The notes beneath the pieces are model-generated. The model ran no database searches. It had not been told where the DNA came from and saw only the letters and a list, made by a program, of their open reading frames with translations. Source: Osmia lignaria lignaria (taxonomy: Eukaryota > Arthropoda > Insecta > Hymenoptera > Megachilidae). Taken from it: a stretch of 64,000 nt of DNA. Below are positions 9,887-22,685 of this stretch, one piece after another. The position numbers and the translations under genes are program-made. Numbering within the stretch: position 1 is the first letter of the stretch; each line of letters starts with the position of its first letter. The stretch spans positions 14,570,001 through 14,634,000 of the forward strand of contig NW_027478158.1 in assembly GCF_051020975.1 (NCBI RefSeq), given 5' to 3'.

Positions 9887-12751
9887 TCAGCTAAGCTGGA
9901 AGTGGCATTTGCAGCTCGCAATAGTGCAGAGTTATCCCAAAGAAAGGGGCCACGGTGTTTCTGTATCTCTATTATGTTGGTGCGGCTTCGGAACTTTTAA
10001 ATATCTCGATATATCTCGAAAACTACGCTTCTGATCAAAAAATATCATAGAACATAAAAAGTAGGAAACTTAATTCTCTACAAAAAAGGTCTCTTAACAT
10101 TTTGCCATAGCTCGCATCGTTTCCGAGATATCTGCAGATTTATCTCAAGGGAAGGGGCCTGTCGGACATATTTCGAGATATTTCTTCTTCTTGTTGCTCT
10201 TCTTCTGCACAGCTAAGCTGGAAGTGGCATTTGCGGCTCGCACTAGTGCAGAGTTATCTCAAAGAAAGGGGCCACGGTGTTTCTGTATCCCTATTATGTT
10301 GGTGCGGCTTCGGAACTTTTAAATATCTCGATATATCTCGAAAACTACGCTTCTGATCAAAAAATATCATAGAACATAAATTGTAGGAAACATAATTCTC
10401 TACAAAAAACGTCTCTTAACATTTTGCCATAGCTCGCTTCGTTTCCGAGATATTTGCAGATTCAGCTCAAAGGAACTGGCCTGACGGACATATTTCGAGA
10501 TATTTCTTCTTCTTGTTGTTCTTCTTCTGCACAGCTAAGCTGGAAGTGGCATTTGCAGCTCGCAATAGTGCAGAGTTATCGCAAAGAAAGGGGCCACGGT
10601 GTTTCTGTATCTCTATTATGTTTGTGCGGCTTCGGAACTTTTAAATATCTTGATATATCTCGAGAACTACGCATCTGATCAAAAAATATCATAGAACATA
10701 AAAAGTAGGAAACCTAATTTTCTACAAAAAAGGTCTCTTAACATTTTGCCATAGCTCGCTTCGTTTCCGAGATATTTGCAGATTCATCTCAAGGGAAGGG
10801 GCCTGACGGACATATTTCGAGATATTTCTTCTTCTTGTTGTTCTTCTTCTGCACAGCTAAACTGGAAGTGGCATTTCCAGCTCGCAATAGTGCAGAGTTA
10901 TCCCAAAGAAAGGGGCCACGATGTTTCTGTATCTCTATTATGTTGGTGCGGCTTCGGAACTTTTAAATATCTCGATATATCTCGAAAACTACGCTTCTGA
11001 TCAAAAAATATCATACAACATAAATTGTAGGAAACATAATTCTCTACAAAAAAGGTCTCTTAACATTTTGCCATAGCTCGCTTCGTTTCCGAGATATTTG
11101 CAGATATATCTCAAGGGAAGGAGCCTGACGGACATATTTCGAGATATTTCTTCTTCTTGTTGTTCTTCTTTTGCACAGCTAAGCTGGAAGTGGCATTTGC
11201 AGCTCGCAATAGTGCAGAGTTATCTCAAAGAAAGGGGCCACGGTGTTTCTGTATCTCTATTATGGTGGTGCGGCTTCGGAACTTTTAAATATCTTGATAT
11301 ATCTCGAGAACTACGCATCTGATCAAAAAATATCATAGAACATAAATTGTAGGAAACATAATTCTCTACAAAAGAGGTCTCTTAACATTTTGCCATAGCT
11401 CGCTTCGTTTCCGAGATATTTGCAGATTTATCTCAAGGGAAGGGGCCTGACGGACATATTTCGAGATATTTCTTCTTCTTGTTGTTCTTCTTCTGCACAG
11501 CTAAGCTGGAAGTGGCATTTGCAGCTCGCAATAGTGCAGAGTTATCTCAAAGAAAGGGGCCACGGTGTTTCTGTATCTCTATTATGGTGGTGCGGCTTCG
11601 GAACTTTTAAATATCTTGATATATCTCGAGAACTACGCATCTGATCAAAAAATATCATAGAACATAAAAAGTAGGAAACTTAATTCTCTACAAAAAAGGT
11701 CTCTTAACATTTTGCCATAGCTCGCTTCGTTTCCGAGATATTTGCAGATTTATCTCAAGGGAAGGGGCCTGACGGACATATTTCGTGATATTTCTTCTTC
11801 TTGTTGTTCTTCTTCTGCACAGCTAAGCTGGAAGTGGCATTTACAGCTCGCAATAGTGCAGAGTTATCTCAAAGAAAGGGGCCACGGTGTTTCCGTATCT
11901 CTATTATGTTGGTGCGGCTTCGAAACTTTTAAATATCTTGATATATCTCGAGAACTACGCATCTGATCAAAAAATATCATAGAACATAAATAGTAGGAAA
12001 CTTAATTTCCTACAAAAAAGATCTCTTACTATTTTGCCATAGCTCGCATTGTTTCCGAGATATTTGCAGATTTAGCTCAAGGGAAGGGGCCTGACGGACA
12101 TATTTCGAGATATTTCTTCTTCTTGTTGTTCTTCTTCTGCACAGCTAAGCTGGAAGTGGCATTTGCAGCTCGCAATAGTGCAGAGTTATCTCAAAGAAAG
12201 GGGCCACGGTGTTTCTGTATCTCTATTATGTTGGTGCGGCTTCGGAACTTTTAAATATCTTGATATATCTCGAAAACTACGCTTCTGATCAAAAAATATT
12301 ATAGAACATAACTTGTAGGAAACATAATTCTCTACAAAAAAGGTCTCTTAACATTTTGCCATAGCTCGCTTCGTTTCCGAGATAGTTGCAGATTTATCTC
12401 AAGGGAAGGGGCCTGACGGACATATTTCGAGATATTTCTTCTTCTTGTTGTTCTTCTTCTGCACAGCTAAGCTGGAAGTGGCATTTGCAGCTCGCAATAG
12501 TGCAGAGTTATCTCAAAGAAAGGGGCCACGGTGTTTCTGTATCTCTATTATGTTGGTGCGGCTTCGGAACTTTTAAATATCTCGATATATCTCGAGAACT
12601 ACGCATCTGATCAAAAAATATCATAGAACATAAAAAGTAGGAAACTTAATTCTGTACAAATAAGGTCTCTTAACATTTTGCCATAGCTCGCTTCGTTTCC
12701 GAGATATTTGCAGATTTATCTCAAGGGAAGGGGCCTAACGGACATATTTCC
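9887..12751 (+). repeat. Transitional units without a clear HOR period
   Basis: This covers the rest of 9810 and the units at 10132, 10454, 10776, 11098, 11420, 11742, 12064 and most of 12386. The unit at 10132 has CTGCAG in place of TTGCAG and GTCGG. The unit at 10776 belongs to the AAACTGG subtype of 156. The units at 11098 and 11420 share TATGGTGGTGC. The units at 11742 and 12064 match 14317 and 14639 (TTCGTGATAT, CTTCGAAAC, TTTAGCTC, CTTACTATT) at an offset of 2,575 bp, a partial early copy of the next HOR. The unit at 12386 matches 17858 (GATAGTTGCAG). Confidence 0.8.
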
Positions 12752-13351
12752 AGATATTTCTTCTTCTTGTTGTTCTTCTTCTGCACAGCTAAGCTGGAAG
12801 TGGCATTTGCAGCTCGCAATAGTGCAGAGTTATCTCAAAGAAAGGGGCCACGGTGTATCTGTATCTCTATTATGTTGGTGCGGCTTCGGAACTTTTAAAT
12901 ATCTTGATATATCTCGAAAACTACGCTTCTGATCAAAAAATATCATAGAACATAACTTGTAGGAAACATAATTCTCTACAAAAAAGGTCTCTTAACATTT
13001 TGCCATAGCTCGCTTCGTTTCCGTGATAGTTGCAGATTTATCTCAAGGGAAGGGGCCTGACGGACATATTTCGAGATATTTCTTCTTCTTGTTGTTCTTC
13101 TTCTGCACAGCTAAGCTGGAAGTGGCATTTGCAGCTCGCAATAGTGCAGAGTTATCTCAAAGAAAGGGGCCACGGTGTTTCTGTATCTCTATTATGTTGG
13201 TGCGGCTTCGGAACTTTTAAATATCTCGATATATCTCGAGAACTACGCATCTGATCAAAAAATATCATAGAAGATAAAAAGTAGGAAACTTAATTCTCTA
13301 CAAATAAGGTCTCTTAACATTTTGCCATAGCTCGCTTCGTTTCCGAGATAT

Positions 13352-13672
13352 TTGCAGATTTATCTCAAGGGAAGGGGCCTGACGGACATATTTCGAGATA
13401 TTTCTTCTTCTTGTTGTTCTTCTTCTGCACAGCTAAGCTGGAAGTGGCATTGGCAGCTCGCAATAGTGCAGAGTTATCTCAAAGAAAGGGGCCACGTGTG
13501 TCTGTATCTCTATTATGTTGGTGCGGCTTCGGAACTTTTAAATATCTCGATATATCTCGAAAACTACGCTTCTGATCAAAAAATACCATAGAACATAGCT
13601 TGTAGGAAACATAATTCTCTACAAAAAAGGTCTCTTAACATTTTGCCATAGCTCGCTTCGTTTCCGAGATAG
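13352..13672 (+). repeat. 321-bp unit with a one-base deletion
   Basis: GCCACGGTGTTTCTG is changed to GCCACGTGTGTCTG, removing one base and altering its neighbours. The open frame shifts and ends in the A-rich linker after 79 codons. An identical unit lies at 15927-16247. The shared lesion shows that the 8-unit block was copied after the deletion arose. Confidence 0.85.
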
Positions 13673-15282
13673 TTGCAGATTTATCTCAAGGGAATGGGCC
13701 TGACGGACATATTTCGAGATATTTCTTCTTCTTGTTGTTCTTCTTCTGCACAGCTAAGCTAGAAGTGGCATTTGCAGCTCGCAATAGTGCAGAGTTATCT
13801 CAAAGAAAGGGGCCACGGTGTTTTTGTATCTCCATTATGTTGGTGCGGCTTCGGAACTTTTAAATATCTCGATATATCTCGAGAACTACGCATCTGATCA
13901 AAAAATATCATAGAACATAAAAAGTAGAAAACTTAATTCTCTACAAATAAGGTCTCTTAACATTTTGCCATAGCTCGCTTCGTTTCCGAGATATTTGCAG
14001 ATTTATCTCAAGGGAAGGGGCCTGACGGACATATTTCGAGATATTTCTTCTTCTTGTTGTTCTTCTTCTGCACAGCTAAGCTGGAAGTGGCATTTGCAGC
14101 TCGCAATAGTGCAGAGTTATCGCAAAGAAAGGGGCCACGGTGTTTCTGTATCTCTATTATGTTTGTGCGGCTTCGGAACTTTTAAATATCTTGATATATC
14201 TCGAGAACTACGCATCTGATCAAAAAATATCATAGAACATAAATTGTAGGAAACATAATTCTCTACAAAAGAGGTCTCTTAACATTTTGCCATAGCTCGC
14301 TTCGTTTCCGAGATATTTGCAGATGTATCTCAAGGGAAGGGGCCTGACGGACATATTTCGTGATATTTCTTCTTCTTGTTGTTCTTCTTCTGCACAGCTA
14401 AGCTGGAAGTGGCATTTACAGCTCGCAATAGTGCAGAGTTATCTCAAAGAAAGGGGCCACGGTGTTTCTGTATCTCTATTATGTTGGTGCGGCTTCGAAA
14501 CTTTTAAATATCTTGATATATCTCGAGAACTACGCATCTGATCAAAAAATATCATAGAACATAAATAGTAGGAAACTTAATTTCCTACAAAAAAGATCTC
14601 TTACTATTTTGCCATAGCTCGCATTGTTTCCGAGATATTTGCAGATTTAGCTCAAGGGAAGGGGCCTGACGGACATATTTCGAGATATTTCTTCTTCTTG
14701 TTGTTCTTCTTCTGCACAGCTAAGCTGGAAGTGGCATTTGCAGCTCGCAATAGTGCAGAGTTATCTCAAAGAAAGGGGCCACGGTGTTTCTGTATCTCTA
14801 TTATGTTGGTGCGGCTTCGGAACTTTTAAATATCTTGATATATCTCGAAAACTACGCATCTGATCAAAAAATATCATACAACATTAAAAGTAGGAAACTT
14901 AATCCTCTACAAAAAAGGTCTCTTAACATTTTGCCATAGCTCGCTTCGTTTCCGAGATATTTGCAGATTTATCTCAAGGGAAGGGGCCTAACGGACATAT
15001 TTCGAGATATTTCTTCTTCTTGTTGTTCTCCTTCTGCACAGCTAAGCTGGAAGTGGCATTTGCAGCTCGCAATAGTGCAGAGTTATCTCAAAGAAAGGGG
15101 CCACGGTGTATCTGTATCTCTATTATGTTGGTGCGGCTTCGGAACTTTTAAATATCTTGATATATCTCGAAAACTACGCTTCTGATCAAAAAATATCATA
15201 GAACATAACTTGTAGGAAACATAATTCTCTACAAAAAAGGTCTCTTAACATTTTGCCATAGCTCGCTTCGTTTCCGAGATAG

Positions 15283-15604
15283 TTGCAGATTTATCTCAAG
15301 GGAAGGGGCCTGACGGACATATTTCGAGATATTTCTTCTTCTTGTTGTTCTTCTTCTGCACAGCTAAGCTGGAAGTGGCATTTGCAGCTCGCAATAGTGC
15401 AGAGTTATCTCAAAGAAAGGGGCCACGGTGTATCTGTATCTCTATTATGTTGGTGCGGCTTCGGAACTTTTAAATATCTTGATATATCTCGAAAACTACG
15501 CTTCTGATCAAAAAATATCATAGAACATAACTTGTAGGAAACATAATTCTCTACAAAAAAGGTCTCTTAACATTTTGCCATAGCTCGCTTCGTTTCCGTG
15601 ATAG
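15283..15604 (+). repeat. Hybrid unit marking the 8-unit duplication
   Basis: Its front (GATAGTTGCAG, CCTGACGG, TTTCGAGAT) matches the unit at 17858. Its back (GGTGTATCTG at 15432, CGAAAACTACGCTTC, AACATAACTTGTAGG) matches the unit at 12708. The switch falls between about 15,327 and 15,431. This is what one unequal exchange between units eight apart would leave behind. Confidence 0.78.
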
Positions 15605-18006
15605 TTGCAGATTTATCTCAAGGGAAGGGGCCTGACGGACATATTTCGAGATATTTCTTCTTCTTGTTGTTCTTCTTCTGCACAGCTAAGCTGGAAGTGG
15701 CATTTGCAGCTCGCAATAGTGCAGAGTTATCTCAAAGAAAGGGGCCACGGTGTTTCTGTATCTCTATTATGTTGGTGCGGCTTCGGAACTTTTAAATATC
15801 TCGATATATCTCGAGAACTACGCATCTGATCAAAAAATATCATAGAAGATAAAAAGTAGGAAACTTAATTTTCTACAAATAAGGTCTCTTAACATTTTGC
15901 CATAGCTCGCTTCGTTTCCGAGATATTTGCAGATTTATCTCAAGGGAAGGGGCCTGACGGACATATTTCGAGATATTTCTTCTTCTTGTTGTTCTTCTTC
16001 TGCACAGCTAAGCTGGAAGTGGCATTGGCAGCTCGCAATAGTGCAGAGTTATCTCAAAGAAAGGGGCCACGTGTGTCTGTATCTCTATTATGTTGGTGCG
16101 GCTTCGGAACTTTTAAATATCTCGATATATCTCGAAAACTACGCTTCTGATCAAAAAATACCATAGAACATAGCTTGTAGGAAACATAATTCTCTACAAA
16201 AAAGGTCTCTTAACATTTTGCCATAGCTCGCTTCGTTTCCGAGATAGTTGCAGATTTATCTCAAGGGAATGGGCCTGACGGACATATTTCGAGATATTTC
16301 TTCTTCTTGTTGTTCTTCTTCTGCACAGCTAAGCTAGAAGTGGCATTTGCAGCTCGCAATAGTGCAGAGTTATCTCAAAGAAAGGGGCCACGGTGTTTTT
16401 GTATCTCCATTATGTTGGTGCGGCTTCGGAACTTTTAAATATCTCGATATATCTCGAGAACTACGCATCTGATCAAAAAATATCATAGAACATAAAAAGT
16501 AGAAAACTTAATTCTCTACAAATAAGGTCTCTTAACATTTTGCCATAGCTCGCTTCGTTTCCGAGATATTTGCAGATTTATCTCAAGGGAAGGGGCCTGA
16601 CGGACATATTTCGAGATATTTCTTCTTCTTGTTGTTCTTCTTCTGCACAGCTAAGCTGGAAGTGGCATTTGCAGCTCGCAATAGTGCAGAGTTATCGCAA
16701 AGAAAGGGGCCACGGTGTTTCTGTATCTCTATTATGTTTGTGCGGCTTCGGAACTTTTAAATATCTTGATATATCTCGAGAACTACGCATCTGATCAAAA
16801 AATATCATAGAACATAAATTGTAGGAAACATAATTCTCTACAAAAGAGGTCTCTTAACATTTTGCCATAGCTCGCTTCGTTTCCGAGATATTTGCAGATT
16901 TATCTCAAGGGAAGGGGCCTGACGGACATATTTCGTGATATTTCTTCTTCTTGTTGTTCTTCTTCTGCACAGCTAAGCTGGAAGTGGCATTTACAGCTCG
17001 CAATAGTGCAGAGTTATCTCAAAGAAAGGGGCCACGGTGTTTCTGTATCTCTATTATGTTGGTGCGGCTTCGAAACTTTTAAATATCTTGATATATCTCG
17101 AGAACTACGCATCTGATCAAAAAATATCATAGAACATAAATAGTAGGAAACTTAATTTCCTACAAAAAAGATCTCTTACTATTTTGCCATAGCTCGCATT
17201 GTTTCCGAGATATTTGCAGATTTAGCTCAAGGGAACGGGCCTGACGGACATATTTCGAGATATTTCTTCTTCTTGTTGTTCTTCTTCTGCACAGCTAAGC
17301 TGGAAGTGGCATTTGCAGCTCGCAATAGTGCAGAGTTATCTCAAAGAAAGGGGCCACGGTGTTTCTGTATCTCTATTATGTTGGTGCGGCTTCGGAACTT
17401 TTAAATATCTTGATATATCTCGAAAACTACGCATCTGATCAAAAAATATCATACAACATTAAAAGTAGGAAACTTAATCCTCTACAAAAAAGGTCTCTTA
17501 ACATTTTGCCATAGCTCGCTTCGTTTCCGAGATATTTGCAGATTTATCTCAAGGGAAGGGGCCTAACGGACATATTTCGAGATATTTCTTCTTCTTGTTG
17601 TTCTCCTTCTGCACAGCTAAGCTGGAAGTGGCATTTGCAGCTCGCAATAGTGCAGAGTTATCTCAAAGAAAGGGGCCACGGTGTATCTGTATCTCTATTA
17701 TGTTGGTGCGGCTTCGGAACTTTTAAATATCTTGATATATCTCGAAAACTACGCTTCTGATCAAAAAATATCATAGAACATAACTTGTAGGAAACATAAT
17801 TCTCTACAAAAAAGGTCTCTTAACATTTTGCCATAGCTCGCTTCGTTTCCGAGATAGTTGCAGATTTATCTCAAGGGAAGGGGCCTGACGGACATATTTC
17901 GAGATATTTCTTCTTCTTGTTGTTCTTCTTCTGCACAGCTAAGCTGGAAGTGGCATTTGCAGCTCGCAATAGTGCAGAGTTATCTCAAAGAAAGGGGCCA
18001 CGGTGT

Positions 18007-20884
18007 TTCTGTATCTCTATTATGTTGGTGCGGCTTCGGAACTTTTAAATATCTCGATATATCTCGAGAACTACGCATCTGATCAAAAAATATCATAGAA
18101 CATAAAAAGTAGGAAACTTAATTCTGTACAAATAAGGTCTCTTAACATTTTGCCATAGCTCGCTTCGTTTCCGAGATATTTGCAGATTTATCTCAAGGGA
18201 AGGGGCCTAACGGACATATTTCCAGATATTTCTTCTTCTTGTTGTTCTTCTTCTGCACAGCTAAGCTGGAAGTGGCATTTGCAGCTCGCAATAGTGCAGA
18301 GTTATCTCAAAGAAAGGGGCCACGGTGTATCTGTATCTCTATTATGTTGGTGCGGCTTCGGAACTTTTAAATATCTTGATATATCTCGAAAACTACGCTT
18401 CTGATCAAAAAATATCATAGAACATAACATGTAGGAAACATAATTCTCTACAAAAAAGGTCTCTTAACATTTTGCCATAGCTCGCTTCGTTTCCGAGATA
18501 GTTGCAGATTTATCTCAAGGGAAGGGGCCTGACGGACATATTTCGAGATATTTCTTCTTCTTGTTGTTCTTCTTCTGCACAGCTAAGCTGGAAGTGGCAT
18601 TTGCAGCTCGCAATAGTGCAGAGTTATCTCAAAGAAAGGGGCCACGGTGTTTCTGTATCTCTACTATGTTGGTGCGGCTTCGGAACTTTTAAATATCTCG
18701 ATATATCTCGAGAACTACGCATCTGATCAAAAAATATCATAGAACATAAAAAGTAGGAAACTTAATTCTCTACAAATAAGGTCTCTTAACATTTTGCCAT
18801 AGCTCGCTTCGTTTCCGAGATATTTGCAGATTTATCTCAAGGGAAGGGGCCTGACGGACATATTTCGAGATATTTCTTCTTCTTGTTGTTCTTCTTCTGC
18901 ACAGCTAAGCTGGAAGTGGCATTTGCAGCTCGGAATAGTGCAGAGTTATCTGAAAGAAAGGGGCCACGGTGTTTCTGTATCTCTATTATGTTGGTGCGGC
19001 TTCGGAACTTTTAAATATCTTGATATATCTCGAGAACTGCGCATCTGATCAAAAAATATCATAGAACATAAAAAGTAGGAAACTTAATTCTCTACAAAAA
19101 AGGTCTCTTAACATTTTGCCATAGCTCGCTTCGTTTCCGAGATATTTGCAGATTTATCTCAAGGGAAGGGGCCTAACGGACATATTTCGAGATATTTCTT
19201 CTTCTTGTTGTTCTTCTTCTGCACAGCTAAGCTGGAAGTGGCATTTGCAGCTCGCAATAGTGCATAGTTATCTCAAAGAAAGGGGCCACGGTGTTTCTGT
19301 ATCTCTATTATGTTGGTGCGGCTTCGGAACTTTCAAATATCTCGATATATCTCGAGAACTACGCATCTGATCAAAAAATATCATAGAACATAAAAAGTAG
19401 GAAACTTAATTCTCTACAAAAAAGGTATCTTAACATTTTGCCATAGCTCGCTTCGTTTCCGAGATATATGCAGATTTATCTCAAGGGAAGGGGCCTGACG
19501 GACATATTCCGAGATATTTCTTCTTCTTGTTGTTCTTCTTCTGCACAGCTAAGCTGGAAGTGGCATTTGCAGCTCGCAATAGTGCAGAGTTATCTCAAAG
19601 AAAGGGGCCACGGTGTTTCTGTATCTCTATTATGTTGGTGCGGCTTCGGAACTTTTAAATATCTTAATATATCTCGAGAACTACGCATCTGATCAAAAAA
19701 TATCATAGAACATAAAAAGTAGGAAACATAATTCTGTACAAAAAAGGTCTCTTAACATTTTGCCATAGCTCGCTTCGTTTCCGAGATATTTGCATATTTA
19801 TCTCAAGGGAAGGGGCCTGACGGACATATTTCGAGATATTTCTTCTTCTTGTTGTTCTTCTTCTGTACAGCTAAGCTGGAAGTGGCATTTGCGGCTCGCA
19901 CTAGTGCAGAGTTATCTCAAAGAAAGGGGCCACGGTGTTTCTGTATCTCTATTATGTTGGTGCGGCTTCGGAACTTTTAAATATCTTGATATATCTCGAG
20001 AACTACGCATCAGATCAAAAAATATCATAGAACATGAAAAGTAGGAAACCTAATTTTCTACAAAAAAGGTCTCTTAACATTTTGCCATAGCTCGCTTCGT
20101 TTCCGAGATATTTGCAGATTCAGCTCAAAGGAACTGGCCTGACGGACATATTTCGAGATATTTCTTCTTCTTGTTGTTCTTCTTCTGCACAGCTAAGCTG
20201 GAAGTGGCATTTACAGCTCGCAATAGTGCAGAGTTATCTCAAAGAAAGGGGCCACGGTGTTTCTGTGTCTCTATTATGTTGGTGCGGCTTCGGAACTTTT
20301 AAATATCTTGATATATCTCGAGAACTGCGCATCTGATCAAAAAATATCATAGAACATAAAAAGTAGGAAACTTAATTCTCTACAAAAAAGGTCTCTTAAC
20401 ATTTTGCCATAGCTCGCTTCGTTTCCGAGATATTTGCAGATTTATCTCAAGGGAAGGGGCCTGACGGACATATTTCGAGATATTTCTTCTTCTTGTTGTT
20501 CTTCTTCTGCACAGCTAAGCTGGAAGTGGCATTTGCAGCTCGGAATAGTGCAGAGTTATCTGAAAGAAAGGGGCCACGGTGTTTCTGTATCTCTATTATG
20601 TTGGTGCGGCTTCGGAACTTTCAAATATCTCGATATATCTCGAGAACTACGCATCTGATCAAAAAATATCATAGAACATAAAAAGTAGGAAACTTAATTC
20701 TCTACAAAAAAGGTATCTTAACATTTTGCCATAGCTCGCTTCGTTTCCGAGATATATGCAGATTTATCTCAAGGGAAGGGGCCTGACGGACATATTTCGA
20801 GATATTTCTTCTTCTTGTTGTTCTTCTTCTGCACAGCTAAGCTGGAAGTGGCATTTGCAGCTCGCAATAGTGCAGAGTTATCTG
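18007..20884 (+). repeat. Mosaic units with 4- and 5-unit offsets
   Basis: This covers the units at 18180, 18502, 18824, 19146, 19468, 19790, 20112, 20434 and the front of 20756. The unit at 18180 matches 12708 (TTTCCAGAT) at an offset of 5,472 bp. The units at 19468 and 20756 share GATATATGCAG and AAGGTATCTTAAC before them (offset 1,288 bp). The units at 18824 and 20434 share CTCGGAATAGTGC and TCTGAAAG (offset 1,610 bp). The 3' end GAACTGCGCATC is shared by 18824 and 20112. In 19790 the terminal TGATCA has become AGATCA. Confidence 0.78.
20434..20755 (+). repeat. Hybrid unit: front of 18824, back of 19146
   Basis: The first part carries CTCGGAATAGTGC and TATCTGAAAG, as does the unit at 18824. 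The last part carries GAACTTTCAAATATCTCG, as does the unit at 19146, and is followed by AAGGTATCTTAAC as after 19146. One unit therefore joins two neighbours from about 1.3-1.6 kb upstream. Confidence 0.72.
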
Positions 20885-22685
20885 AAAGAAAGGGGCCACG
20901 GTGTTTCTGTATCTCTATTATGTTGGTGCGGCTTCGGAACTTTTAAATATCTTGATATATCTCGAGAACTACGCATCTGATCAAAAAATATCATAGAACA
21001 TAAAAAGTAGGAAACTTAATTCTCTACAAAAAAGGTCGCTTAACATTTTGCCATAGCTCGCTTCGTTTCCGAGATATTTGCAGATTTATCTCAAGGGAAG
21101 GGGCCTGACGGACATATTTCGAGATATTTCTTCTTCTTGTTGTTCTTCTTCTGCACAGCTAAGCTGGAAGTGGCATTTGCGGCTCGCACTAGTGCAGAGT
21201 TATCTCAAAGAAAGGGGCCACGGTGTTTCTGTATCTCTATTATGTTGGTGCGGCTTCGGAACTTTTAAATATCACGATATATCTCGAAAACTACGCTTCT
21301 GATCAAAAAATATCATAGAACATAAATTGTACGAAACATAATTCTCTACAAAAAACGTCTCTTAACATTTTGCCATAGCTCGCTTCGTTTCCGAGATATT
21401 TGCAGATTCAGCTCAAAGGAACGGGCCTGACGGACATATTTCGAGATATTTCTTCTTCTTGTTGTTCTTCTTCTGCACAGCTAAGCTGGAAGTGGCATTT
21501 GCAGCTCGCAATAGTGCAGAGTTATCTCAAAGAAAGGGGCCACGGTGTTTCTGTATCTCTATTATGTTGGTGCGGCTTCGGAACTTTCAAATATCTTGAT
21601 ATATCTCGAGAACTACGCATCTGATCAAAAAATATCATAGAACATAAAAAGTAGGAAACTTAATTCTCTACAAAAAAGGTCTCTTAACATTTTGCCATAG
21701 CTCGCTTCGTTTCCGAGATATATACAGATATATCTCAAGGGAAGGGGCCTGACGGACATATTTCGAGATATTTCTTCTTCTTGTTGTTCTTCTTCTGCAC
21801 AGCTAAGCTGGAAGTGGCATTTGCAGCTCGCAATAGTGCAGAGTTATCTCAAAGAAAGGGGCCACGGTGCTTCTGTATCTCTATTATGTTGGTGCGGCTT
21901 CGGAAGTTTTAAATACCTCGATATATCTCGAGAACTACGCATCTGATCAAAAAATATCATAGAACATAAATTGTAGGAAACATAATTCTCTACAAAAAAG
22001 GTCTCTTAACATTTTCCCATAGCTCGCTTCGTTTCCGAGATATTTGCAGATTTATCTGAAGGGAAGGGGCCTGACGGACATATTTCGAGATCTTTCTTCT
22101 TCTTGTTGTTCTTCTTCTGCAAAGCTAAGCTGGAAGTGGCATTTGCAGGTCGCAATAGTGCAGAGTTATCTCAAAGAAAGGGGCCACGGTGTTTCTGTAT
22201 CTCTATTATGTTGGTGCGGCTTCGGAACCTTTAAATATCTCGATATATCTCGAGAACTACGCATCTGATCAAAAAATATCATAGAACATAAATTGTAGGA
22301 AACATAATTCTCTACAAAAAACGTCTCTTAACATTTTGCCATAGCTCGCTTCGTTTCCGAGATATTTGCAGATTCAGCTCAAAGGAACGGGCCTGACGGA
22401 CATATTTCGAGATATTTCTTCTTCTTGTTGTTCTTCTTCTGCACAGCTAAGCTGGAAGTGGCATTTGCAGCTCGCAATAGTGCAGAGTAATCTCAAAGAA
22501 AGGGGCCACGGTGTTTCTGTATCTCTATTATGTTGGTGCGGCTTCGGAACTTTTAAATATCTTGATATATCTCGAGAACTACGCATCTGATCGAAAAATA
22601 TCATAGAAGATAAAAAGTAGGAAACTTAATTCTCTACAAAAAAGGTCTCTTAACATTTTGCCATAGCTCGCTTCGTTTCCGAGTT

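Larger units (their letters stand above)
12752..18006 (+). repeat. 8-unit HOR (2,575 bp), two tandem copies
   Basis: Every private variant in the first copy recurs 2,575 bp later: CCGTGATAGTTGC (13030/15605), the one-base deletion in CCACGTGTGTCTG (13352/15927), GCTAGAAG and GTGTTTTTG (13673/16248), TTATCGCAAAG and ATGTTTGTGC (13995/16570), CTTCGAAAC (14317/16892), TTTAGCTC (14639/17214) and TTCTCCTTCTGC (14961/17536). I found three substitutions between copies: 13296/15871, 14325/16900 and 14661/17236. The left break lies between 12,751 and 12,857, where the match starts, and the match ends at 18,006. The period is one base short of eight units because of the shared deletion. Confidence 0.92.
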
